From positions 37,522-101,521 of the forward strand of contig NZ_WWEM01000002.1 in the NCBI RefSeq assembly GCF_019308285.1: 64,000 nucleotides of DNA. The letters are read 5' to 3'. Positions 9,312 through 17,831 of this stretch are shown one piece after another. Position numbers and translations under genes: made by a program. The stretch is from Flavobacterium quisquiliarum (GTDB lineage: Bacteria > Bacteroidota > Bacteroidia > Flavobacteriales > Flavobacteriaceae). The stretch's first letter is position 1, and each line of letters starts with the position of its first letter. The notes below the pieces were generated by a model. It had not been told where the DNA came from. It was given only the letters and a program-made list of their open reading frames with translations, and searched no databases.

Positions 9312-10865
9312 TTACAAGTCAAATTTAATTCCCTGTGCTAATGGAAGATTCGTTGTATAATTAATGGTATTGGTCTGGCGTCTCATATAAATTTTCCACG
9401 CATCTGAACCTGATTCGCGCCCTCCTCCGGTTTCTTTTTCACCTCCAAAAGCACCACCAATTTCTGCTCCCGAAGTTCCAATATTTACGTTTGCAATGCC
9501 ACAATCAGAACCTGTTACAGATAAAAATCTTTCGGCTTCTCTTAAATTATTCGTCATAATTGCTGATGATAAACCTTGCGCAACACCATTCTGAATTTCG
9601 ATTGCATTATCAACTTCTCCTGAATATTTAAGTAAATATAAAACCGGAGCAAAAGTTTCATGTTGTACAATTTCAAATGAATTTTCTGCTTCTGCAATTG
9701 CTGGTTTTACATAACAGCCACTTTCGTAACCTTCTCCTGAAAGTACTCCTCCTTCAACCAAAATCTTTCCGCCTTCGGCCACAACTTTATTTAAAGCCGA
9801 TGCATACATTTCTACGGCATGAACATCAATCAGTGGTCCAACATGATTGTTTTCGTCAAGCGGATTTCCAATTCGTAATTGTTTGTAAGCAGCAACCAAT
9901 GCATCTTTTACTTTATCATAAATATTTTCGTGAATAATCAATCTTCGTGTTGATGTACAACGCTGTCCTGCTGTTCCAACTGCTCCAAAAACAGCTCCAA
10001 TAACCGTCATTTTTATATCAGCATCCGGCGTAACAATAATCGCGTTGTTCCCTCCTAATTCTAATAAAGATTTTCCTAATCTTCCGGCAACTTTCTGAGC
10101 CACAATTTTCCCCATTCTAGTCGAACCCGTTGCAGAAACAAGCGGAATACGAGTATCAGCTGTCATTAATTCTCCTATTTTGTAATCTCCATTTATTAAG
10201 CACGAAATTCCTTCTGGCAGATTATTTTCCTTAATAACCTGAGCAATTATATTTTGACAAGCAATACCGCATAAAGGTGTTTTTTCTGAAGGCTTCCAAA
10301 CACAGACATCACCAGAAATCCACGCCAATGCTGTGTTCCAAGACCAAACCGCAACTGGGAAATTAAACGCCGAAATGATTCCGACAATTCCCAACGGATG
10401 ATATTGTTCATACATTCTATGTCCCGGTCTTTCAGAATGCATCGTTAATCCGTGAAGCTGACGTGATAAACCAACAGCAAAATCGCAGATATCAATCATT
10501 TCCTGAACTTCTCCAAAACCTTCCTGCAATGATTTTCCCATTTCGTAAGAAACCAATTTACCAAGTGCTTCTTTATTTTGTCTCAATTTTTCTCCAAACT
10601 GACGTACAATTTCACCACGTTGTGGTGCAGGAATTAATCTAAACGTTTTAAAAGCTTCTGCTGCGGTTTGAATTGCTTTTTCATAATCCTCAGATGATGA
10701 CATTTTTACTGAAGCAATTAATTTTCCGTCAACCGGCGAATAACTTTCTAAGATTTCTCCAGATGAAAAATTATTTATTCCTGTTGATGTTCCTTCATTT
10801 ATGGTTTTAATGCCCAATTTTTCCAGAGCTTCCTTCATTCCAAATTGCGATGCTATTGTTGTCAT
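9312..10865 (-). CDS. ALDH7-type aldehyde dehydrogenase
   Basis: A 517-residue NAD-dependent aldehyde dehydrogenase. LELGGNNAIIV carries the active-site glutamate region and GTAGQRCTSTRR the nucleophile, Cys303 from the chosen start. The GQRCT.TRR signature and overall sequence resemble ALDH7 enzymes, which oxidise alpha-aminoadipate semialdehyde/piperideine-6-carboxylate in lysine breakdown (AmaB/Pcd). The frame is open to 10931, but ATG at 10865 (MTTIASQFG) is preferred because the extra 22 residues do not resemble an ALDH N-terminus. It is a single gene divergent from the next one; no other lysine genes are adjacent, so substrate is unproven. Confidence 0.88.
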   Translation of the reverse strand: MTTIASQFGMKEALEKLGIKTINEGTSTGINNFSSGEILESYSPVDGKLIASVKMSSSEDYEKAIQTAAEAFKTFRLIPAPQRGEIVRQFGEKLRQNKEALGKLVSYEMGKSLQEGFGEVQEMIDICDFAVGLSRQLHGLTMHSERPGHRMYEQYHPLGIVGIISAFNFPVAVWSWNTALAWISGDVCVWKPSEKTPLCGIACQNIIAQVIKENNLPEGISCLINGDYKIGELMTADTRIPLVSATGSTRMGKIVAQKVAGRLGKSLLELGGNNAIIVTPDADIKMTVIGAVFGAVGTAGQRCTSTRRLIIHENIYDKVKDALVAAYKQLRIGNPLDENNHVGPLIDVHAVEMYASALNKVVAEGGKILVEGGVLSGEGYESGCYVKPAIAEAENSFEIVQHETFAPVLYLLKYSGEVDNAIEIQNGVAQGLSSAIMTNNLREAERFLSVTGSDCGIANVNIGTSGAEIGGAFGGEKETGGGRESGSDAWKIYMRRQTNTINYTTNLPLAQGIKFDL

Positions 10866-11047
10866 TGTAACTTTTTTAGTTAAAATTGTTATATTATTAA
10901 TGTAAAGATATAGTTTTAGAATTAATTTCAAATTGAAGTTAATTTATAAATAGATGTAAATTTAAGGTTATTTAATAGTATTAACAGAAACTAGACTTCA
11001 CTAATTGAATTTATTTAATGAAATTTGCACTATTTAAAATAAAAATC

Positions 11048-12004
11048 ATGCTTCATTTTTACCGACTATTACTTTGCCTTCTTTTAATTTCATCAAATGT
11101 TTTTTCTCAAAAAGAAAAATCTACTTTTCAGATAGTTCCTTTAGGAATAAAAGGCGGTATTGATGAAAAAAATCTATCAGCTTATTTGCTTGCTCCAGTT
11201 AATACAAACGATTATATCTGTCTCGATGCTGGAACGATAAACGCTGGAATCGAAAAGGCAATTGAAAACAAAGTATTTAAAGTTTCGACAAACGAAGTTT
11301 TAAAGAAATATATTAAAGGGTATTTAATTTCGCATGCTCATTTAGATCACGTTTCGGGTTTAATCATTAACTCTCCCGCTGATTCTTCTAAAACAGTTTA
11401 TGCAACAGAGAAATGCATGGAAATGATGGAAAATCATTATTTCAACGATCAGACTTGGGCGAATTTTGGAGATAAAGGCCCTGGTTTTCCTTTGAAAAAA
11501 TATCACTTTCAAACTCTGAACATTGATGAAGAAACTCCAATTTCAAATACTAAAATGATGGTTAAGGCTTTTCCGTTAAGCCATGTCAATCCATTTGAAA
11601 GTACTGCATTTCTAGTTAAAAGTGAAGATTCTTATGTTTTATATTTGGGCGATACTGGTCCTGATTCTGTTGAGAAAAGCGATAAACTAAAAGCTTTATG
11701 GACGACAGTTGCCCCTTTGGTTCAGACCAAACAATTAAAGGGAATTTTTATTGAGGTTTCGTTTCCAAATGAACAGCCTGATAAATTTTTATTCGGGCAT
11801 TTGACTCCAACTCATTTAATGACTGAGCTTCATATTTTAGAAGATTTGGCTGGAAAAGGTTCATTAAACAATTTCAAAATTGTCATTACTCATTTAAAAC
11901 CTCCTGCAAAAAATATTGCCAAAATTAAAGAACAGTTAAAAAATCAAAATGATTTAGGATTGAAGCTTATTTATCCTGAACAGGGGAAAAAGTTTGTGTT
12001 GTAG
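11048..12004 (+). CDS. cpdP: Class II 3',5'-cyclic-nucleotide phosphodiesterase, exported
   Basis: A 318-residue metallo-beta-lactamase-fold hydrolase. HAHLDHVSGLIINSP matches the class II cyclic nucleotide phosphodiesterase signature (HxHLDHxxGL..SP), as in CpdP of Aliivibrio and yeast PDE1. It should hydrolyse cAMP and/or cGMP. The frame is open from ATG 11018, but ATG 11048 gives a clean signal peptide (MLHFYRLLLCLLLISSNVFS) and is preferred. Export means it probably acts on extracytoplasmic cyclic nucleotides. Other ligands visible are LSHVNPFES and LYLGDTGPD. It converges on the 3-hydroxyanthranilate dioxygenase gene with a terminator between. Confidence 0.85.
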   Translation: MLHFYRLLLCLLLISSNVFSQKEKSTFQIVPLGIKGGIDEKNLSAYLLAPVNTNDYICLDAGTINAGIEKAIENKVFKVSTNEVLKKYIKGYLISHAHLDHVSGLIINSPADSSKTVYATEKCMEMMENHYFNDQTWANFGDKGPGFPLKKYHFQTLNIDEETPISNTKMMVKAFPLSHVNPFESTAFLVKSEDSYVLYLGDTGPDSVEKSDKLKALWTTVAPLVQTKQLKGIFIEVSFPNEQPDKFLFGHLTPTHLMTELHILEDLAGKGSLNNFKIVITHLKPPAKNIAKIKEQLKNQNDLGLKLIYPEQGKKFVL

Positions 12005-12068
12005 TTTTTATTTAGCAAAAGATTTCACGGAATTAAAAGAATTTTTAAAATTAATTCTTCTTTATTAT

Positions 12069-12101
12069 AAACCCGACAGATTTTAAAAACCTGTCGGGTT
12101 T
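12069..12101. terminator. Bidirectional terminator between convergent genes
   Basis: AAACCCGACAG / CTGTCGGGTTT, an 11-bp GC-containing stem with a 10-nt A/T loop, A-rich before and T-rich after. It lies between two convergent stop codons. Confidence 0.75.
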
Positions 12102-12123
12102 GATATCTAAAATTAAATTTAAT

Positions 12124-12663
12124 TTATTTCTTAGCCACAAATCTAGGATCAGTCTCCATCACAGTTCCACATTTATCGCATGTTCTTAATTCTTCTGAAT
12201 TGTAAAAATGTTCAAAATGAGGTAAGAAATCTTTCTCGATATTGTGCAATTCAAAATACACTTCATACAATTTATGATTGCAATTGTCACAATGCCAAAG
12301 CAAACCATCGGTAAAACCTTGCCCAGCACGTTTACGTTCTATTACCAATCCGATAGAACCTGCAGAACGAACGGGAGAATGTGGCACTTTTGCCGGATGC
12401 AGGTACATATCGCCAGCATTTAATTCCATTTCCTTTCGCTCCCCATCTTCCTGAATCACTACTTTTATACTGCCTTCTAATTGATAAAAAAGTTCTTCGG
12501 TTTCGTTATAATGATAATCTTTTCTTGCATTTGGTCCCGCCACAATCATTACGATATAATCACCAGAATCTACGTAAAGATTTTTATTTCCAACTGGCGG
12601 TTTTAATAAATGACGGTTTTCGTCAATCCATTTAGTTAAGTTGAAAGGTTTTGCTATAGCCAT
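12124..12663 (-). CDS. nbaC: 3-hydroxyanthranilate 3,4-dioxygenase
   Basis: A 179-residue cupin that opens the ring of 3-hydroxyanthranilate in the kynurenine route from tryptophan to quinolinate/NAD or aminomuconate. The Fe(II) ligands His51, Glu57 and His95 occur at the same positions as in the well-studied Cupriavidus enzyme. The second, rubredoxin-like metal site of bacterial forms is intact: Cys125/Cys128 and Cys162/Cys165. Length is standard. The gene is single; other kynurenine-pathway genes are not visible in the window, so whether it serves NAD synthesis or degradation cannot be said. Confidence 0.95.
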   Translation of the reverse strand: MAIAKPFNLTKWIDENRHLLKPPVGNKNLYVDSGDYIVMIVAGPNARKDYHYNETEELFYQLEGSIKVVIQEDGERKEMELNAGDMYLHPAKVPHSPVRSAGSIGLVIERKRAGQGFTDGLLWHCDNCNHKLYEVYFELHNIEKDFLPHFEHFYNSEELRTCDKCGTVMETDPRFVAKK

Positions 12664-12704
12664 TTTTTTAATTCTAAATTGTGAAAAGCTAAGGTAGTGA
12701 ATTT

Positions 12705-12785
12705 GTAGAGACGCACTGCAGTGCGTCTTTCGGTTTCTAATTCCATTTTGAGAAAAAAGTTAGACGCACTGCGGTGCGTCTCTAC
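12705..12785. repeat. Inverted repeat with arms GTAGAGACGCACTGC...
   Basis: Left arm 12705-12728 and right arm 12762-12785 are 24-nt reverse complements with one mismatch, and each arm holds its own palindrome (ACGCACTGCAGTGCGT type). The right arm overlaps the minus-strand stop codon (12782-12784) of the next gene. It resembles dispersed flavobacterial intergenic repeats. Confidence 0.8.
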
Positions 12786-13882
12786 TGTCGAATTTCTTTT
12801 ATCAAATAAACATAAACCGGAAAATGATCACTAAAACCTGCTTCTGTTAATGTATTTCGCAACGGATAACCTTTATATTGTCCCGAATTCTGAATAAGAT
12901 AAGGTCTGGTGAAAATCCCTGCCTTCCAAAAACTAAAAGTTGCAAAATCTGATTTAGTTAAAGATGCTGTCATCATAATTTGATCGAAAATATTCCAGGA
13001 ATCCCGAAAAGCGATTGTTCCCAATCCTTTATTTACTAATTCTTCAAACGGATTAAAAACACCAAATTCTAAAACTTCTGACTTCTTTCCTTTTGCTCCC
13101 AAAGCCATTTTTACACTATTATTAATTGGTCCGTCGTTAAAATCCCCCATTGTCATCACTTTTGCTTGTGGGTTTATCTTTTGTAAAGAATCGATAATTT
13201 TTCGGTTCAACTTTCCTGCTGCTTCTCTAAACAAAGTTGTGGCTTTTTCTCCTCCAGATCTTGACGGCCAGTGATTGACTATTATATGTATTTCTTCATT
13301 TTCTAAAAATCCCGAAACCAATAGCTGATCTCTGGTAAAAACACGATTGTTGTTTTCTTTTTTAATTTCAAGTTCATCATCTTCAATTTCCGATTGTTCT
13401 TCTTTTTTGAGACTATTTTTTTTATAAATGATTAATGGAATGTTGGAAAAAGAAGTCGGGCGAAAGTACTTTTTCTGATAAAGCAATGCTACATCGATGC
13501 CACGTTTATCGGGTGAATCAAAATGAATGATTCCGAAATCAAATTGCTGTAATTTTGATTCTTTGATTAAGTCCTCCAAAACATCTCTATTTTCTACTTC
13601 AGCACAACCAAACAAAACTGGGGCATTTGAATTTTCTGGTGTTCCAATTTCAGAAATTACTCTTGCTAAGTTTTTCAACTTTTGCTCATATTTTTGTTTT
13701 GTCCAATGTTGTGTGCCATTTGGAGTCCATTCATCATCATTTGTAAAATCATCATCTACAGTGTCATATAAATTTTCAAAATTGTAAAATGCAACGGTAT
13801 GTATTTTGTATTTTTTAGGTTGCGAATTTGAACAATTACTAAAGAAAATAAAAAAACCAAAAATTAAAGTTGTAAGGCGCAT
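12782..13882 (-). CDS. Endonuclease/exonuclease/phosphatase-family lipoprotein
   Basis: A 366-residue exported protein of the EEP (DNase I-like) fold. The N-terminus (MRLTTLIFGFFIFFSNCSNS) is a lipoprotein-type signal. Visible fold motifs are FYNFENLYD (about 32-40), the metal-binding CAEVENRD region (about 93-100), VNHWPSRSGG (about 200), MTMGDFNDGP (about 244) and the catalytic GFSDHFPVYVY near the C-terminus. The family includes DNases and phosphodiester or sphingolipid phosphatases, so substrate is open. The stop codon is supplied by the arm of an inverted repeat, so the last residues may be recent. Confidence 0.82.
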   Translation of the reverse strand: MRLTTLIFGFFIFFSNCSNSQPKKYKIHTVAFYNFENLYDTVDDDFTNDDEWTPNGTQHWTKQKYEQKLKNLARVISEIGTPENSNAPVLFGCAEVENRDVLEDLIKESKLQQFDFGIIHFDSPDKRGIDVALLYQKKYFRPTSFSNIPLIIYKKNSLKKEEQSEIEDDELEIKKENNNRVFTRDQLLVSGFLENEEIHIIVNHWPSRSGGEKATTLFREAAGKLNRKIIDSLQKINPQAKVMTMGDFNDGPINNSVKMALGAKGKKSEVLEFGVFNPFEELVNKGLGTIAFRDSWNIFDQIMMTASLTKSDFATFSFWKAGIFTRPYLIQNSGQYKGYPLRNTLTEAGFSDHFPVYVYLIKEIRQ

Positions 13883-14016
13883 AGTTCTACTTAAATAAAA
13901 ATCTAATGTATAAAAAATTGATTTGTTTGTAAGAATTTTCTAAATATTTATTTTGCATTTCCTTTTTTTTATTCAAATTCTCATGTAACTTGCTGGCTCA
14001 ATTTGCCATTTAGAAA

Positions 14017-15108
14017 ATGAAAAAAATCCTTTCGATATTTATACTATTCTTAAGCCACAACACAGTTTGTTATTCTCAGAAAAACAGCCAATTTGTCGAC
14101 AGTATTAGAGTAAAGTATAATATTCCAGAAATAGCGTACGCCATAGTTTCTTCTGATTCTATTTTAGAAATAAATGCTTTAGGATATAAAAAAATCAATA
14201 GTAACTTAAAGGCTGCATTATCAGATCGATTTAGATTAGGTTCTATTACTAAAACCGTTACAGCCTATTTAGCTGCAGTTTTGGTTAAAGAGGGCAACTT
14301 AAAATGGGAAACTAAATTTTTTGATTTATACCCAGAATTAAAAGCTGGAAGTAATCCTAATTATTACAATTTTACTTTAAGAGATTTTATAACTTTTAGA
14401 GCAAATATGCCAACTTGGTCGTATGGAAATAAAACTCCAACCCAAAAAGAAATAAAAGGAACAAACCCTGAACAACGTTACGAGTTTATGAAATGGTTTT
14501 TCGCAAAAACTTCTTCTATTTCAGAAAAACAAGATGTTTATGGTTCTAATCCTAGTTACGTAGCAGCCGGATTAATGCTGGAAAAAGCGACTGGAAAAAC
14601 ATACGAAACCTTAGTACAAGAACTAGGAAAAAGCCTGAATATTGATTTTGAATTTGGTCAGCCGAATTTAAAAGACAAAAATCAGCCTTGGGGACATGAT
14701 GAAAATATGATTCCCGAAAAACCAGCTTTAAATTATAAATTAAACTGGCTTTCGTCAGCCGGAAATATCAATGTAAGCTTACCTGACTTTTGTAAATTCA
14801 TTCAACTACAACTTAAAGGTTTACAAGGAAAATCTAAACTTTTTACAGAAGAAGAATTTAATTATATGCATTTTGGCCTGCCCGAATTTTCTTTTGGCTG
14901 GTATCCAGAACTCAGCAAAAATAATGAACAGCAATATTCATTTCATAATGGAAATCCTGGAACATTTTTAACCAAAGTGTATATTTGTAAAGCCACCAAC
15001 AAAGCTTTTATTCTCTTTGCCAATGTACAATCTGAAAAAGCAGATGAAGGGTTAATTGTAATTTTAAAAGAATTGGAAACTAAATACGGATGTGTTCCGT
15101 TTTATTAA
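14017..15108 (+). CDS. Exported serine hydrolase (beta-lactamase/DD-peptidase fold)
   Basis: A 363-residue protein with a signal peptide (1-20) and the class C beta-lactamase-like fold. The nucleophile motif S-x-x-K is Ser76-Ile-Thr-Lys79. The second motif, normally Y-x-N, reads YGSNPSY near 179, with an extra residue between Tyr and Asn, which is unusual. A C-terminal FHNGNPGTF (about 310) fits the third (H/K-x-G) motif. Members hydrolyse peptides or esters; true beta-lactamase activity cannot be inferred. It is 42 bp upstream of an LD-carboxypeptidase gene on the same strand, so a joint role in cell-wall peptide turnover is plausible. Confidence 0.82.
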   Translation: MKKILSIFILFLSHNTVCYSQKNSQFVDSIRVKYNIPEIAYAIVSSDSILEINALGYKKINSNLKAALSDRFRLGSITKTVTAYLAAVLVKEGNLKWETKFFDLYPELKAGSNPNYYNFTLRDFITFRANMPTWSYGNKTPTQKEIKGTNPEQRYEFMKWFFAKTSSISEKQDVYGSNPSYVAAGLMLEKATGKTYETLVQELGKSLNIDFEFGQPNLKDKNQPWGHDENMIPEKPALNYKLNWLSSAGNINVSLPDFCKFIQLQLKGLQGKSKLFTEEEFNYMHFGLPEFSFGWYPELSKNNEQQYSFHNGNPGTFLTKVYICKATNKAFILFANVQSEKADEGLIVILKELETKYGCVPFY

Positions 15109-15150
15109 AATAAGAATTAAAATAATTTATAATTTTAAGCAAAAAGAAAA

Positions 15151-16155
15151 ATGAATAGAAAAAGCTTTCAACACTTCAAAAAACACTTTATCCTATATAG
15201 AGTCGCATTTCTTATTTTTGCTTTTCAATCATTCACTTGTCAATCTCAACAAAACATGATAACACCACCTTATTTACAAAAAGGAGATACTGTCGCACTT
15301 TTAGCAACAGCTAGAAAAAATATCGACGATAACTTAAAACCAACTATAGATTTATTGCACAGCTGGGGCTTAGAAGCCGTCGTTGGAAGCACAATTGGTT
15401 TAGATTATCATCAACTAGCAGGAACAGATGAACAAAGAGCTGCCGATTTTCAAAAGCAAATGGACAATCCAAATATTAAAGCAATCTGGTGCGTTCGTGG
15501 CGGTTATGGAACGGTAAGAATGTTAGATTTATTGGATTTTACCAAATTCAAACAGCATCCAAAATGGATTATTGGTTTCAGCGACGTTACGGTTCTGCAC
15601 AACCATTTAAATACGATGGGCTACAAATCTATTCACGGAATTATGCCTGTAACAGTTCCAAGAGCAACTCCAGATGCCGTGAGTTCTTTAAAAGCTAGTT
15701 TGTTTGGTGAGCCAATTTCTTATTCCATTAGCCCAACTCCTATGAATCGTTTGGGGAGTGCAACTGGAGAATTAGTGGGTGGTAATTTATCTATTTTATA
15801 CAGTTTATTAGGATCTCCTTCAGCAATTGACTGCAGGGATAAAATTTTATTTATTGAAGATTTGGATGAATATCTTTATCATATCGACCGTATGATGATG
15901 AATTTAAGACGAAATGGATGCATCGAAAACCTAAAAGGAATTATTATTGGTGGCATGACCAGCATGAAAGACAATGAAGTGCCTTGGGGTAAAAATGCAC
16001 TTGAAATTATTGACGATGTGACCAAAAAATATAACATTCCAGTAATTTTCAATTTCCCAGCAGGACATATTAGAGACAATAGAGCTTTAGTTATGGGAAA
16101 TATAGTTACGATGGAAGTTACAGCAACAGGAAGCACATTGACATTTAAAAAATAG
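15151..16155 (+). CDS. S66-family LD-carboxypeptidase
   Basis: A 334-residue exported peptidase of family S66, which trims the terminal D-alanine from murein tetrapeptides during recycling. The catalytic triad is visible: Ser144 in GFSDVT, Glu236 in LFIEDLDE and His306 in FPAGHI. CVRGGYGTVRMLDLLD is the usual family signature. The N-terminal 30 or so residues are hydrophobic with ..FTCQSQQ, suggesting a lipoprotein or signal peptide, whereas E. coli LdcA is cytoplasmic. It follows the serine hydrolase gene closely. Confidence 0.9.
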   Translation: MNRKSFQHFKKHFILYRVAFLIFAFQSFTCQSQQNMITPPYLQKGDTVALLATARKNIDDNLKPTIDLLHSWGLEAVVGSTIGLDYHQLAGTDEQRAADFQKQMDNPNIKAIWCVRGGYGTVRMLDLLDFTKFKQHPKWIIGFSDVTVLHNHLNTMGYKSIHGIMPVTVPRATPDAVSSLKASLFGEPISYSISPTPMNRLGSATGELVGGNLSILYSLLGSPSAIDCRDKILFIEDLDEYLYHIDRMMMNLRRNGCIENLKGIIIGGMTSMKDNEVPWGKNALEIIDDVTKKYNIPVIFNFPAGHIRDNRALVMGNIVTMEVTATGSTLTFKK

Positions 16156-16225
16156 AACTTATATTCCTTTAAACCTTTCTCTCTTTAAAAGGCTTAAATA
16201 CCACATAAAAATCTCGCAGAGACGC

Positions 16226-16260
16226 AAAGCCGCAAAGTTTAAAAACACTTTGCGGCTTTA
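16226..16260. repeat. Inverted repeat AAAGCCGCAAAGT / ACTTTGCGGCTTT
   Basis: A 13-bp perfect stem followed by a T-rich tract (ACTTTTTT). The surrounding CGCAGAGACGCAAAGCCGCAAAG is a sequence style often seen dispersed in Flavobacterium. It may also terminate the LD-carboxypeptidase transcript. Confidence 0.7.
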
Positions 16261-16302
16261 CTTTTTTACATACAGAAAACCTGAAACTTGAAACAAAAAA
16301 CA

Positions 16303-16674
16303 ATGGCAAAACATAATGAACTAGGAAAATTAGGAGAAGATCTTGCAGCGTCGCATCTAGAAGAAAATGGATATGCCATTCTAGAGCGAAACTTTGTTAT
16401 TCAGAAAGCCGAAATAGATATAATTGCTCAAAAAGATGCTGTTTTAGCGATTGTAGAAGTTAAGACTCGTTCGAGTTTAGATTTTGGTTCTCCACAGGAT
16501 TTTGTGAAGTCCAAAAAAATTCAATTACTCATTAAAGCAGTAAATGCCTACATAAACGATAGGGAAAAGGATTTTCCTGAAGATATAGAAGTCCGTTTTG
16601 ACATCATTGCAATCCATAAAAAAGGCGAATCATTTGCAATTGAACATTTTACCGACGCTTTTTATCACTTTTAA
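16303..16674 (+). CDS. YraN/UPF0102 family nuclease-like protein
   Basis: A 123-residue cytoplasmic protein of the YraN family. The restriction-endonuclease-like core is visible: GKLGEDLAASHLEENGYAIL (about 8-27), the E-x-D-I-I motif AEIDIIAQ (about 38-45) and VEVKTR (about 53-58). The family is predicted to process DNA, but activity is not established. The frame is open from 16288, but ATG 16303 (MAKHNELGKLGE) matches the family start. Confidence 0.9.
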   Translation: MAKHNELGKLGEDLAASHLEENGYAILERNFVIQKAEIDIIAQKDAVLAIVEVKTRSSLDFGSPQDFVKSKKIQLLIKAVNAYINDREKDFPEDIEVRFDIIAIHKKGESFAIEHFTDAFYHF

Positions 16675-16695
16675 CATAATTTTTTATTGTTATAA

Positions 16696-16726
16696 TTGTA
16701 ACAATTTGTTTTTTTATTTATATTTG
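16696..16726 (+). promoter_or_regulatory. Putative promoter of ACT-like gene
   Basis: TTG at 16696-16698 and TATATTTG at 16719-16726 with a 20-bp spacer, slightly longer than ideal. The start codon is at 16791. Confidence 0.5.
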
Positions 16727-16790
16727 CAGAGATTTATAACATCGCAATGTTAAATTAACAACCAACCGAATACAAAAAAAAAAAAAGATT

Positions 16791-17447
16791 ATGAAAACTG
16801 TTTCTTCTATTGTAGAAAACTACATTAAAACAAAACCATTTTTATTGAATGCCCTCTCGCTCGGAATTATTAACCTGACATCACTTTCGCGAAATATTAT
16901 GACCGAATTAGAAAGCGAATTTGGTAAAGAAGTAAAACAAGGCGCTGTAGTAATGTCTTTAAAACGACTTACAGAAGAACTAGATTTTAAATTGAATCAC
17001 AAAATCAATAAAGTAATTAAAAATATTGGCGAAATCACTGTTCGTTCTGAACTTACGGATTACACTTTTGCTGCTTCTGAAACTGTTTTAAACAAACAGG
17101 CAGATTTAATCTCTGATATTAATGCTTTATCTGATATTTTTTATACCTCATCTCGTGGTGTAAACGAAACCAATATTGTTGTCAGCAGTAGTGTTAATCA
17201 TTTAGTTGAAAAACACTTTATGAGAGAAAAATTAATCCAGAAATTAGATAATTTGGCTTCCATTACGGTAAAGTTACCAAAAGAAAATATCGTAGTTCCT
17301 GGTATTTATTACTTCATTTTCCAGCGTTTGGCTTGGGAAGGAATTATTATTAATGAGGTCATTTCGACTTCAAACGAGTTTACAATTCTTGTTGGAGAAG
17401 ATCAGGTTGATGTTGCTTTTAAAGTAATTAAAGACTTGAAAAACTAA
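16791..17447 (+). CDS. Conserved protein with ACT-like C-terminus
   Basis: A 218-residue cytoplasmic protein found widely in Flavobacteria as I recall, and sometimes labelled aspartate kinase although no kinase domain is present. Residues 1-75 are helical (IVENYIKTKPFLLNALSLGIINLTSLSRNI). The part from about 80 to 218 resembles two ACT-type small-molecule-binding modules: LTDYTFAASETVL... and VVPGIYYFIFQRLAWEGIIINEVISTSNEFTILVGEDQVDVAFKVIKDL, the last close to the regulatory ACT domain of aspartokinases. A role as an amino-acid-sensing regulator is possible but unproven. It is monocistronic, with its own promoter and terminator. Confidence 0.7.
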   Translation: MKTVSSIVENYIKTKPFLLNALSLGIINLTSLSRNIMTELESEFGKEVKQGAVVMSLKRLTEELDFKLNHKINKVIKNIGEITVRSELTDYTFAASETVLNKQADLISDINALSDIFYTSSRGVNETNIVVSSSVNHLVEKHFMREKLIQKLDNLASITVKLPKENIVVPGIYYFIFQRLAWEGIIINEVISTSNEFTILVGEDQVDVAFKVIKDLKN

Positions 17448-17490
17448 TTCAAAATCCTATTGAAGAATCCATTTTGATTCCTCTTCATAC

Positions 17491-17534
17491 AATCCTTTTA
17501 TCTTTTTAATGAAAGATGAAAGGATTTTTTTTTT
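17491..17534 (+). terminator. Terminator after ACT-like gene
   Basis: AATCCTTTTATCTTT / AAAGATGAAAGGATT, a long stem with one bulge, then about eleven T. Confidence 0.85.
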
Positions 17535-17730
17535 GAGTAAATACAGTACTTCCACCTAAATTTCATTTTTCTCAAATAAGAATATTCTCAAAAGTCAAAT
17601 TCTGAAATAAACTTTGTTTTACAAAAGCGTCAATATGACACTTACTTGTAATAAAGCCACTTTACACGACATTTTACATCTTTCTCTAAAAAACTAACAA
17701 AAAATCCGAAATAAGTTTTTTTATATATAA

Positions 17731-17760
17731 TTTGTTGCGAATAATATTTTTATATATTTG
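17731..17760 (+). promoter_or_regulatory. Promoter of the ECF sigma gene
   Basis: TTTG at 17731-17734 and TATATTTG at 17753-17760 with an 18-bp spacer, a good Bacteroidota housekeeping promoter. It would give a leader of about 65 nt before the TTG start at 17832. The sigma gene therefore seems to be transcribed by the primary sigma factor. The rest of this 384-bp gap, apart from the terminator at its left end, shows nothing notable. Confidence 0.7.
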
Positions 17761-17831
17761 CGAAGAAGTCAGACATTAGACCTCGCATTTTGATAGTTTA
17801 ATACCATTAGAATTAAATAAACGAGATTAAA

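Noticed and set aside
10866..10931. N-terminal extension of the aldehyde dehydrogenase
   Set aside because: The 22 added residues do not look like an ALDH or a signal peptide, and ATG 10865 fits the family start.
10865..12124. Kynurenine degradation cluster formed by dioxygenase and aldehyde dehydrogenase
   Set aside because: The two genes are separated by a divergent phosphodiesterase gene, and the dehydrogenase looks like ALDH7 rather than an aminomuconate-semialdehyde enzyme.
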